Shown one piece after another: positions 23,196 to 29,450 of a stretch of DNA of 33,242 nt; the first letter of the stretch is position 1, and every line of letters starts with the position of its first letter. The notes below the pieces were generated by a model that did not search any database, was not told where the DNA came from, and saw nothing but the letters and a program-made list of their open reading frames with translations. Location of the stretch: positions 1 through 33,242 of the IMG/VR virus record IMGVR_UViG_3300031803_000005, one strand, 5' to 3'. The position numbers and the translations under genes are program-made. The stretch comes from a virus.

Positions 23196-23306
23196 AGCAC
23201 CTTCGGCCGTTACCTAGGTAGGGCTGAAATGGCATAATGAAACAACTCACGCGGTCTAGGGTCGCCCCTGAAAAGCCGGCAACCTGATCCGGCCTGACCG
23301 CCGTTT
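23196..23306 (+). other. Intergenic region with weak promoter candidate
   Basis: No gene is seen here. A possible promoter, TTACCT (23210-23215) and CATAAT (23233-23238) with a 17-base spacer, has a good -10 but a poor -35. It could read toward the iteron array. Confidence 0.3.
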
Positions 23307-23480
23307 TTTTTCCGCACTTTTCCGCAACGGAGGCGGGGATCGTTCTGGGGATCGACGGAATCCGGCTCGTCAGTTTTCCGCACTTTTCCGCACTTTGCGG
23401 AAACGTCGGCGGGGATCGTTCTAGGGATCGACGGAATCCGGCTCGTCAGTTTTCCGCACTTTTCCGCACTTTGCGGAAAC
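23307..23480 (+). repeat. Iteron array: two 76-bp repeats with TTTTCCGCAC units (candidate replication origin)
   Basis: Unit 1 (23332-23407) and unit 2 (23408-23480, last three bases diverged) are almost identical over 73 bases, with one substitution (TGGGG/TAGGG). Each ends in two adjacent TTTTCCGCAC decamers (23374-23393 and 23450-23469) and an inverted copy TTTGCGGAAA (23394-23403 and 23470-23479). A partial third set, TTTTCCGCACTTTTCCGCA, sits at about 23307-23325. Repeats with inverted flanks just upstream of a replication initiator gene are typical of origin iterons. Each TTTCCGC-ACTTT-GCGGAAA is also a perfect small hairpin. Confidence 0.6.
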
Positions 23481-23529
23481 TAAAAACAATCTTTCTAGCT
23501 CAGAGAAAACGGAGCGGCTTGTACGCTCA

Positions 23530-23559
23530 TTGACGGCCGGGCCGGCGGCGAGGTATGAT
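23530..23559 (+). promoter_or_regulatory. Strong sigma70-type promoter before the replication gene
   Basis: TTGACG (23530-23535) and TATGAT (23554-23559) each match five of six consensus bases, with an 18-base spacer. It lies between the iterons and the initiator gene and would give a leader of roughly 115 bases. The leader carries GC-rich inverted arms (GCCCCG and CGGGGC). Confidence 0.55.
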
Positions 23560-23682
23560 GCGGAAGCCAAAAACACACCTACACGCAAAACCAGAAACCG
23601 CGAATCGATGGCCCCGCAAGGGACCGGCCGAGTGTGTGCCGGGGCAACTATCGTTACGCGGTTTTTTCGTGGAGTTACGGAC

Positions 23683-24669
23683 ATGGCGGCGAAATACCGC
23701 AAGATAGACCCTCGGATCTGGAACGATGAGGTGTTCGACCAGCTCAGCCCCAGCGAGAAATTATGTACTCTCTGGCTACTGTCATCCAACGCGGTCAACC
23801 GGGCCGGCGTGGCCGTTTTTCGGATTGGCGAAGGGGGCGATTACTGGCACTGTGAGACCTACGATCACGCGTGGGATTTGCTTGTTAGCGTCTGCGCTAA
23901 ATTTGCCTGGCCGGTCCAGAAATTGGGCCGATCCAACTGTATTGTGATTTTTCCGAAGTGGTTCCGTTATAACCCCCCAAACAACCTAAAACACCTGAAG
24001 GGTATGCTGTCAGACCTGGCGGATGTGCCGAAATGCGACATTCTCGATACGGTATATCCGACGCTAAAACACTATCTTCCTAGGGTTTTCCACGAACAAT
24101 TTAACGTGTACATTTATACCGTATGGGGGTCGGCTAGCGATACAGTATCGAGAGAAATCGCTAGTTTCTCTCGATATCAGGAACAGGAAACAGAAACAGA
24201 AACAGAAACAGAAACAGCACAACAGGAGGGGCGGGAGCAATCGCCGCAAGCGGCTAAGCCTGTGCCCGACTGGAGTCGGGTTGTGTCTTCTTTGAAGGAC
24301 TTGGATGTTGGTGGCGTCGACGCTTTGATCGCGGATATCCGCCGAAATCGCTGGACGCCGGATTGTGCGGCCGCGGTGGTCGACCATTACCGGACTCTCC
24401 GAGGGGTCAGCCCTGGAGCGCTCTACAAGCGACTGAGAGACTTCCAGCCGGACGACCTGCCCGTTGCTAAGGGCTGGCCGAAACCGGCGCCAGGGACGTC
24501 TAGGGCGAAGCCACGGCCAGATCCTGCCTATCGGGCGGAGTTGCGCCGCTACGCGTACCGCCAGCAGTTGCGGAACAACCAGGATGCCCCCCTGACGGGC
24601 GATGCATTGCTAGATGCCATGGAGAAATATGATTCTGAGGTTCGCGTAGCGCCAGCAGCAACGGATTAA
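23683..24669 (+). CDS. Replication initiator-like protein (winged-helix N-terminus)
   Basis: The 328-residue product opens with AAKYRKIDPRIWNDEVFDQLSPSEKLCTLWLLSS, the usual start of phage replication proteins with an N-terminal winged helix, and continues with IVIFPKWFRYNPPNNLKHLKGMLSDL. A spacer of alternating Glu and Thr at about residues 169-178, encoded by five exact GAAACA repeats (24187-24216), joins it to a basic C-terminal part (TSRAKPRPDPAYRAELRRYAYRQQL) that ends acidic. The start ATG 23683 has GGAG at 23671. It sits directly after the iteron array, so it may bind it. A separate helicase loader is not visible. Confidence 0.72.
   Translation: MAAKYRKIDPRIWNDEVFDQLSPSEKLCTLWLLSSNAVNRAGVAVFRIGEGGDYWHCETYDHAWDLLVSVCAKFAWPVQKLGRSNCIVIFPKWFRYNPPNNLKHLKGMLSDLADVPKCDILDTVYPTLKHYLPRVFHEQFNVYIYTVWGSASDTVSREIASFSRYQEQETETETETETAQQEGREQSPQAAKPVPDWSRVVSSLKDLDVGGVDALIADIRRNRWTPDCAAAVVDHYRTLRGVSPGALYKRLRDFQPDDLPVAKGWPKPAPGTSRAKPRPDPAYRAELRRYAYRQQLRNNQDAPLTGDALLDAMEKYDSEVRVAPAATD
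24187..24216 (+). repeat. Hexanucleotide tandem repeat (GAAACA)x5
   Basis: Five exact GAAACA copies encode an alternating Glu-Thr linker in the replication protein. Unit length is a multiple of three, so copy-number change would lengthen or shorten the linker without shifting the frame. Confidence 0.75.
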
Positions 24670-24713
24670 GATGGGTCCACTGTGTGGCCAAGTTGTGGTG
24701 ATGGTTGAGGCTA

Positions 24714-24731
24714 TTCATGAACGTTCATGAA
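24714..24731. promoter_or_regulatory. 18-bp perfect palindrome (possible operator)
   Basis: TTCATGAACGTTCATGAA reads the same on both strands. A partial further copy, CATGAACG, follows at 24738-24745. It is 45 bases after the replication gene in non-coding DNA and has the size and symmetry of a repressor or regulator operator. Binding partner unknown; the XRE protein at 20062 and the winged-helix protein at 29905 are candidates. Confidence 0.45.
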
Positions 24732-24755
24732 CGGAGACATGAACGATGCTAATTT

Positions 24756-24795
24756 TTTGGGCTGACAATTCCCAAAAGCTAATTGTCAGCCCAAA
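24756..24795. repeat. Inverted repeat A of a three-member family
   Basis: TTTGGGCTGACAATT (24756-24770) and AATTGTCAGCCCAAA (24781-24795) form a perfect 15-bp inverted repeat around the 10-base loop CCCAAAAGCT. Copy C at 24896-24927 has nearly the same sequence with one compensatory pair change. A conserved hairpin or protein-binding dyad is implied. Confidence 0.7.
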
Positions 24796-24799
24796 TCCG

Positions 24800-24834
24800 A
24801 ATGTCAATTCTGACGAACCCCCTTAATTGACATT
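24800..24834. repeat. Inverted repeat B of the family
   Basis: AATGTCAATT (24800-24809) and AATTGACATT (24825-24834) are a perfect 10-bp inverted repeat with a 15-base spacer. The core TGTCAATT/AATTGACA is the same as in copy C, but the spacer and flanks differ. Confidence 0.55.
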
Positions 24835-24859
24835 TGACAGTCGAAAAAAAAGAAATGAA

Positions 24860-24894
24860 AAGCCTCGGGCCGCAACGGCTTGAGGCTTTTTTTT
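24860..24894 (+). terminator. Strong intrinsic terminator
   Basis: AAGCCTC (24860-24866) pairs with GAGGCTT (24882-24888), with an inner GCCG-CAA-CGGC stem, followed by a T-run to 24894. An A-run at 24844-24851 upstream would make it work on the minus strand as well. It lies between inverted repeats B and C and probably ends the replication transcript. Confidence 0.85.
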
Positions 24895-24895
24895 G

Positions 24896-24927
24896 GGCTG
24901 TCAATTCCCGAAAGCTAATTGACAGCC
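24896..24927. repeat. Inverted repeat C of the family
   Basis: GGCTGTCAATT (24896-24906) and AATTGACAGCC (24917-24927) pair around CCCGAAAGCT. Compared with copy A the arm base A has become T and its partner T has become A, so pairing is kept; the loop differs at one base. Confidence 0.7.
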
Positions 24928-25000
24928 GAAATCCGTGGTCCAAATGGTCCTCCGGCGGGGCCTGCAGGGCGGAGTTACGATGAATGGTAGAAAGCACCGT

Positions 25001-25048
25001 GGGGTGTACCTGGGGTATACCTGGGGTTTTCCTGGGGTTTTCCTGGAC
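25001..25048 (+). repeat. Four 11-bp tandem repeats with a G-quadruplex motif
   Basis: Four 11-base units of the form TNTNCCTGGGG (25005-25015, 25016-25026, 25027-25037, 25038-25048, the last ending GGAC) follow a first GGGG (25001-25004). Together they give four runs of four G (25001, 25012, 25023, 25034), each separated by exactly seven bases. This fits the common four-tract quadruplex pattern on the + strand. The 24935-25222 stretch otherwise holds CCTGCAGGGCGGA twice (24961-24973 and 25064-25076) and CCCC/GGGG hairpin arms, and I see no convincing gene in it. Confidence 0.6.
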
Positions 25049-25153
25049 GATCCCCCGACGCCTCCTGCAGGGCGGATGATCCCCTGCCGGGGCCTGCACG
25101 GCTGGACGGGAAAAAAAAACGAGAAATACTTGGGTTCTTTTTTGAAAAGAGGG

Positions 25154-25181
25154 TTGACGACATTCCGTAGGATGCTAGAAT
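25154..25181 (+). promoter_or_regulatory. Sigma70-type promoter
   Basis: TTGACG (25154-25159) and TAGAAT (25176-25181) each match five of six consensus bases with a 16-base spacer. It precedes the first of the two duplicated genes by about 40 bases and could drive the helicase-methyltransferase segment. Confidence 0.55.
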
Positions 25182-25190
25182 TAGGATATC

Positions 25191-25353
25191 ACGACAATCA
25201 AACAACATACGGGAGAAAAACGATGACAACCAACAACACAGAGGAACACGACAGACTCTACAACATCCTACAGCACCAAGGATTTCACGAAGACACAATC
25301 GACGAGATGACCATTGAGCAGATGCGGGAATTTTCCAGTACCGACGTGATCAA
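25191..25353 (+). repeat. Direct repeat, copy 1 (163 bp; 149 bp exact)
   Basis: Copy 2 begins at 25675, exactly 484 bases downstream. The first 14 bases differ at three positions, then 149 bases (25205-25353) are identical. The repeat holds the RBS (GGGAG), start codon and the first 44 codons of a small gene. Confidence 0.95.
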
Positions 25354-25396
25354 GCTGCAGCGGTTGGTTTTCGAGATGGATTTTATTTCTGGCTAG
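25223..25396 (+). CDS. Duplicated small protein, copy 1
   Basis: The 57-residue protein starts at ATG 25223 behind GGGAG, a few tens of bases after a good promoter. It is acidic and helical (HDRLYNILQHQGFHEDTIDEMTIEQ, MREFSSTDVIK), and ends with LQRLVFEMDFISG. Its first 43 residues are identical to copy 2 because the DNA is duplicated; the C-termini then differ. No family recognised. Small acidic early proteins of this sort often bind host factors, which is speculation here. Confidence 0.7.
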   Translation: MTTNNTEEHDRLYNILQHQGFHEDTIDEMTIEQMREFSSTDVIKLQRLVFEMDFISG

Positions 25397-25468
25397 GAAT
25401 TTGGAGATCACCGACACCTTGTTGAACTACTAACCTATTTGCGTGACCCGCACACGAAAGGCGAGACC

Positions 25469-25675
25469 ATGAAAACTACTGAAATGAAAGCGACGGTGTT
25501 CTTTGACGCGAGAGCTAACGCATTCACCGGACATGGGACCCGAAGCCACAGATTTTGCGTGGAGCCGGATGGATGCATTTATGTCTGGGATTCGATTTCG
25601 GGCCATTACACGGTGTGCCACCAACTAGGCGAGCACGCCCAACGGCGGATTCGCAAGCTGGCCACCCAATCCTGA
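25469..25675 (+). CDS. Hypothetical protein between the duplicated genes
   Basis: The 68-residue protein starts at ATG 25469, preceded by AAAGGCGAG. The sequence reads MKATVFFDARANAFTGHGTRSHRFC, VEPDGCIYVWDSISGHYTVCHQLGEHAQRR, a small beta-like part followed by a basic helix. Similar to small phage proteins with a YVWDS(V/I)SGHYT core, but I cannot name a family. It lies inside the 484-base segment that recombination between the direct repeats would delete. Its TGA abuts the start of copy 2 of the repeat. Confidence 0.65.
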   Translation: MKTTEMKATVFFDARANAFTGHGTRSHRFCVEPDGCIYVWDSISGHYTVCHQLGEHAQRRIRKLATQS

Positions 25676-25837
25676 CGACGACCAAACCACATACGGGAGA
25701 AAAACGATGACAACCAACAACACAGAGGAACACGACAGACTCTACAACATCCTACAGCACCAAGGATTTCACGAAGACACAATCGACGAGATGACCATTG
25801 AGCAGATGCGGGAATTTTCCAGTACCGACGTGATCAA
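25675..25837 (+). repeat. Direct repeat, copy 2 (163 bp; 149 bp exact)
   Basis: This copy carries the same RBS and first 44 codons as copy 1 but then joins a different C-terminal sequence that overlaps the helicase start. The exact match of 149 bases indicates a recent duplication or ongoing gene conversion. Confidence 0.95.
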
Positions 25838-25883
25838 CTGGAATATCGTAATCGAGTCACTCGGGAGGAACGGAAATGACTGA
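25707..25883 (+). CDS. Duplicated small protein, copy 2
   Basis: The 58-residue frame begins at ATG 25707 behind the same RBS as copy 1. Residues 1-43 are identical to copy 1; the tail is instead INWNIVIESLGRNGND, compared with IKLQRLVFEMDFISG. The stop TGA 25881-25883 overlaps the helicase start (ATG 25876) by 8 bases. The tail therefore couples this small protein to helicase translation, and GGGAGG (25863-25868) inside it serves as helicase RBS. Confidence 0.7.
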   Translation: MTTNNTEEHDRLYNILQHQGFHEDTIDEMTIEQMREFSSTDVINWNIVIESLGRNGND

Positions 25884-27363
25884 AATCCTACTGGACGTTG
25901 ATTCGGTGGACGATTACAGGATGTTTTTGAAAATTAAAGCGTTGCCATCGTATTCAATCCGCGGCCGGCTTGCTTCGTTCCCCGATGAGTATGCAGCCAG
26001 TTTGGGGATTAAGACAAAGCCGGATCGGGTTATCAACTGGAAACCTTCGGGATTCATGTTTGATTACCAGCAGGCCATTACGGACCTGGCGATCAAGAAA
26101 CGGAAATATGCTGTCTTCGCGGATTGCGGATTGGGCAAAACGCTAATCCAATTAGAATTTGCCCAGGCAGCAATGCAATCACTCAATCAGGAAAACAAGG
26201 GATTCTTGATTGTAGCGCCGTTGATGGTGGTCGCGCAAACCTTATCAGAGTCGGCCAAGTTTTACCCGGACATGGAGATTGAGCAAGTCGGGGCGGCTGG
26301 CCTGCAATCGTGGCTCGACGACTGCGGCGGACGCATCGGGATCACAAACTACGAAGCAATAAAAGACGTAATGAGCCGCGGCCTGCTTGGCGGACTATTA
26401 CTAGATGAATCGTCAATGCTTAAAAGCCATTACGGAAAATGGGGGACGCGGCTAATACAGCTTGGCGCGGGCCTGGACTATAAGCATTGCGGGACTGGCA
26501 CGCCAGCACCAAACGATCGTATTGAGTATGCGAATCACGCCGTATTTCTAGACGCATTCCCAAACGTCAACGCATTCTTGGCTACCTACTTTATTAACCG
26601 AGGACAGACACAAGAGCGATGGGCATTGAAAGATCACGCGTTGCGGCCCTTTTATCGTGCGTTATCGCACTGGTCGATCTTTCTCAGCGATCCGGCTGTG
26701 TATGGCTGGAAAGACAATTGTGATACGGTGCCGCCGGTCCACGTACACTACCATCCGGTCGACTTGACCGATGAGCAGCGGCGGTTAGTTGCCAGCAAAA
26801 CGGGCCAGCTGTTTGCGACCGATCTGGGGGGAATAGGATCACGCGCACAAATGGGGCAAATCGCCAAAGGCCACTACAAAGGAAAATCGGTTGCAACAAA
26901 CAAGCCAGCCAAGATTGCCGAGCTGGTCTCGTCGTGGCCAGAGGAGTCCACGATCATATGGTGTCTGTATAACGAGGAGCAAAACCAGCTCGCTAAGCTA
27001 TTTCCAGATGCGGGTAGTATCACCGGGGCAACTCCGATCGAAAAGCGAATCGAATACATCGATGAGTTCAAATCCGGCAAACGAAAAATGCTAATCACGA
27101 AACCGAAGATCCTCGGATTCGGACTCAACCTCCAGGTTGCCACGCGGCAGATATTCAGCGGGCTGCAAGATTCCTACGAGCAATTCTATCAAGCGGTCAA
27201 GCGGTCCAATCGCATTGGCTCAACTCGACCGCTCAACGTGCACATACCATTGACGGACATCGAAGAGCCAATGGTGCAAAACGTCATGAGGAAAGCGCAT
27301 CAAATAGAGCATGATACTATTGCCCAACAATCCCTGTTCCAGGAGATGCGTAATGCTAAGTGA
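25876..27363 (+). CDS. SNF2/superfamily 2 DNA helicase
   Basis: The 495-residue product is an SF2 helicase of the small phage SNF2-like type. Visible motifs are a Q-like segment FMFDYQQAITDLA before Walker A ADCGLGKT (82-89), FLIVAPLMVVAQ, the DExx-like LLLDESS (177-179 DES), GTGTPAPND near 206-214, STIIWCLYNEEQ, the GLNLQVA segment and an arginine-finger motif QAVKRSNRIGSTRP near the C-terminus. Such proteins translocate on duplex DNA. In several phages this helicase is paired with a DNA methyltransferase, as here (11-base overlap), so they may act on the same replicating DNA. A strong GGGAGG precedes the ATG. Confidence 0.9.
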   Translation: MTEILLDVDSVDDYRMFLKIKALPSYSIRGRLASFPDEYAASLGIKTKPDRVINWKPSGFMFDYQQAITDLAIKKRKYAVFADCGLGKTLIQLEFAQAAMQSLNQENKGFLIVAPLMVVAQTLSESAKFYPDMEIEQVGAAGLQSWLDDCGGRIGITNYEAIKDVMSRGLLGGLLLDESSMLKSHYGKWGTRLIQLGAGLDYKHCGTGTPAPNDRIEYANHAVFLDAFPNVNAFLATYFINRGQTQERWALKDHALRPFYRALSHWSIFLSDPAVYGWKDNCDTVPPVHVHYHPVDLTDEQRRLVASKTGQLFATDLGGIGSRAQMGQIAKGHYKGKSVATNKPAKIAELVSSWPEESTIIWCLYNEEQNQLAKLFPDAGSITGATPIEKRIEYIDEFKSGKRKMLITKPKILGFGLNLQVATRQIFSGLQDSYEQFYQAVKRSNRIGSTRPLNVHIPLTDIEEPMVQNVMRKAHQIEHDTIAQQSLFQEMRNAK

Positions 27364-28231
27364 GATCCAGGATTTTGACATTGTCAAAGAAGATTGTATT
27401 GAGCACATGGCGACGCTCCCGGATGCGTGCTTCGATTTCTCAGTGTTCTCGCCACCGTTTCCGTCCCTCTATTCCTATACCGACAGCGAGCACGACATCG
27501 GCAATAGCGAGGATTTAAAGGGCGATGCGAAACTCCATCTATCATTCTTCTATCGCCAACTGGCTAGACTAATCAAACCGGGTCGGGCTGTATGCGTCCA
27601 CGTAATGCAGATTCCACGTCTGAAGCGATCGGGTGGCGTTGGGCTGTGCGATTTCCGCGGATTGAATATCCGATTGGGCGAGCGATCCGGACTCATCTAT
27701 GAATACGATTGGAGCATACGAAAGAATCCACAAGCCCAAGCGATCCGTACAAGATCACGTGAGCTACAATTCTCCGGACTGGAAAGCGATCGGGCCGGGA
27801 GCCGTGGCGCATTGCCGGATTACATTATCAAGTTTCGCGTGCCGGGGGATAATGCGGTAAGGATCCAGAGCGATTGCGTGAGCCGCAACGATTGGATCGC
27901 GATGGCCGAGCATCATTGGACGGACATCAAAGAGACGGACACGCTCAACGTAGCGGCCGGCCGTGATGAAAAGGACACGAAACATATATGCCCGTTACAG
28001 CTAGGTCTGATACGTCGCCTTGTGTTGCTGTTTAGTTTGCCCGGCGAGATTGTATTCTCTCCGTTTGCTGGCATCGGAAGCGAGGGATACGGCGCCCTCA
28101 AGGAATATCGCAGGTTCTATGGCTGCGAGATCAAGGACACCTACTTCGCGGCCGCGCATGACAATTGCCGGCGAGCAGTATCGAATCGCAAACGTCAGAT
28201 GGACCTATTTGACATGAAGGAAACTGGATGA
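27353..28231 (+). CDS. DNA methyltransferase, beta class (N4-cytosine or N6-adenine)
   Basis: The 292-residue protein has the catalytic motif IV SPPF at residues 33-36 in DFSVFSPPF and the SAM-binding motif I FAGIGSEG at 238-245 in FSPFAGIGSEG. Motif IV precedes motif I, which is the beta-class order. The SPP(F/Y) form is often seen in N4-cytosine methyltransferases but also in some N6-adenine enzymes, so base specificity is open. The ATG 27353 overlaps the helicase stop by 11 bases, with GGAG just upstream. No companion endonuclease is next to it, so it is likely an orphan enzyme that protects phage DNA. Confidence 0.88.
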   Translation: MLSEIQDFDIVKEDCIEHMATLPDACFDFSVFSPPFPSLYSYTDSEHDIGNSEDLKGDAKLHLSFFYRQLARLIKPGRAVCVHVMQIPRLKRSGGVGLCDFRGLNIRLGERSGLIYEYDWSIRKNPQAQAIRTRSRELQFSGLESDRAGSRGALPDYIIKFRVPGDNAVRIQSDCVSRNDWIAMAEHHWTDIKETDTLNVAAGRDEKDTKHICPLQLGLIRRLVLLFSLPGEIVFSPFAGIGSEGYGALKEYRRFYGCEIKDTYFAAAHDNCRRAVSNRKRQMDLFDMKETG

Positions 28232-28449
28232 CCCATTCGATCATCGCTGGCCACAGAGGGCGGGAGCAACACGGCGCAGGCGGTTACACGACGGAGCCAG
28301 ACAACATCCACGGGATGCTGACGTGTATCGAGTGCGTCGCCAATGGAGGGAGCGGCGATCGGATTCAACAATTTGCAATCCGAGAGATCGAAACGCTTTA
28401 CACTAAAATCTATTATGCAACGTTTTATGCTCAGGGTGACGTGTCGTGA
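28228..28449 (+). CDS. Hypothetical protein after the methyltransferase
   Basis: The 73-residue frame starts with an ATG overlapping the methyltransferase stop (ATGA 28228-28231). It has a His- and Gly-rich start (IIAGHRGREQHGAGGYTT), a middle with MLTCIECVANGGSGDRI and a helical aromatic tail (REIETLYTKIYYATFYAQ). There are two Cys spaced CIEC. The overlap supports a real gene, the family is unknown. It ends at 28449, and about 130 bases without a gene follow. Confidence 0.55.
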   Translation: MTHSIIAGHRGREQHGAGGYTTEPDNIHGMLTCIECVANGGSGDRIQQFAIREIETLYTKIYYATFYAQGDVS

Positions 28450-28581
28450 CCCCCCGGTGGGCCGACGTAGGCCCTGCTTGTGTTGTTGTGTTTTTTTGAT
28501 TAGTACTCAGATTGCCAAAAACACGGGCAGCCGGTGGGTTTCGGTGTTGACGCGTCCGAAAAGAATCCGGAAAGTAGACGC
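28450..28581 (+). other. Intergenic spacer with hairpin and T-run
   Basis: GGGCC-GACGTA-GGCCC near 28462-28477 forms a small hairpin, but the T-run (28492-28498) is 14 bases further, so termination is uncertain. No strong promoter stands out; TTGACG at 28547-28552 lacks a good -10. Confidence 0.35.
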
Positions 28582-28770
28582 ATGACAAGAGGTGGAGCAC
28601 GACCCGGCGCCGGCCGGCCCAAATCGCCAGACTCAAAAATCGTTTTCTCCACGAAAATCCACCCAAAAGTGCGTGCATATCTAAAATCCTGCGATAATCA
28701 AGCCAAGACCGTCGAGTCGGCTATCCGCGGGTCTAAGGGGTTTCGGGACTGGGCGGCGAGCACAGGATAG
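28582..28770 (+). CDS. Small basic protein with GARPGAGRP N-terminus
   Basis: The 62-residue protein begins TRGGARPGAGRPKSPDSK, a common opening in phage and mobile-element DNA-binding or regulatory proteins, followed by IVFSTKIHPKVRAYLKSCDNQAKTVESAIRGSKGFRDWA. The second part resembles a ribbon-helix-helix domain, with KIHPKVRAYLKS as strand and first helix, and TVESAIRGSKGFRDW as second helix. It is probably a small DNA-binding regulator. Start ATG 28582 is preceded by GGAAAG. No target is known. Confidence 0.65.
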   Translation: MTRGGARPGAGRPKSPDSKIVFSTKIHPKVRAYLKSCDNQAKTVESAIRGSKGFRDWAASTG

Positions 28771-28834
28771 CATTGACGGCTAAATCTGGTGGCCTTAAAA
28801 TCCGGACGTTCTCAACATCACGAAGGTAGGCATC

Positions 28835-29449
28835 ATGGCAACAGCAATTGCGACAACGACGCGTCTAGAAATATTAGAGTCGGAAATAAACACAGAGGCG
28901 TTCGAGGCCTTCTATCACATTGGCCAGAAGCTTCTGGAAATAAAAAAGGGGAGGCTATACGAAAATGCGGGATTCAAGGCGTGGGGTAGTTACTGCGCTT
29001 CTGGGCGAATTGATTATGGAAAGGCTCAATCGGATTGCTACATCCGCGCAAGCGAACTAAGACCAAAAATGGATGCTCCTAGCATCCATCATGAATTCAG
29101 CGTCAAAGAAATGTTGGAGCTTTGCAAATGCGAAACCGACAATGATGCAAAACGAGTGGCAAAAAAGGCGATCGCTCTCGCGAAAAAAACCGGCGAGCGG
29201 GTGACTGCCAGAATGATTGCTCAGGTACGTGACGGCCTGGACGAGTCGGGCGCAGAGAATAAACAGCTGGAGGCTGCTCTGGACGATGCTTCGTTAGCCG
29301 CACACCTTGAAGAATTATCTGACATCCTCGTCGAATGGAGAATCTCGCTCGAACAGGTCGACCTTGAGCAGTGGAGTGATCTGCGCCCGGTCGTCTTGAC
29401 GCGAGTTAAGGCCGAGGCTAGGAAGCTTCTTAAATTTCTGGAGAGTTGA
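28835..29449 (+). CDS. Phage protein with DUF3102-like N-terminal region
   Basis: The 204-residue product opens with a helical region containing EAFYHIGQKLLEIKKGRLYENAGFKAWGSYCASGRIDYGKAQSDCYIRASELRP, a pattern (G..L.EI......Y...GF..W..YC) often seen in phage proteins of the DUF3102 or ParB-like helical type. The C-terminal half is a long helical section (NKQLEAALDDASLAAHLEELSDILVEWRISLEQVDLEQW). It may bind DNA and regulate late replication, which is inference. A good AAGGTAGG lies before ATG 28835. Its stop is one base before the next gene. Confidence 0.62.
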   Translation: MATAIATTTRLEILESEINTEAFEAFYHIGQKLLEIKKGRLYENAGFKAWGSYCASGRIDYGKAQSDCYIRASELRPKMDAPSIHHEFSVKEMLELCKCETDNDAKRVAKKAIALAKKTGERVTARMIAQVRDGLDESGAENKQLEAALDDASLAAHLEELSDILVEWRISLEQVDLEQWSDLRPVVLTRVKAEARKLLKFLES

Positions 29450-29450
29450 G

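Noticed and set aside
25001-25048. Short CRISPR-like array
   Set aside because: Repeats are only 11 bases and contiguous with no spacers of constant length, so this is a simple tandem repeat.
24935-25222. N-terminal extension of the first duplicated gene or a gene on the tandem-repeat region
   Set aside because: The extension is low complexity and comes from the 11-bp repeats and GC-rich hairpins; the start at 25223 has a good RBS and promoter and is the part that is conserved in the duplicate.
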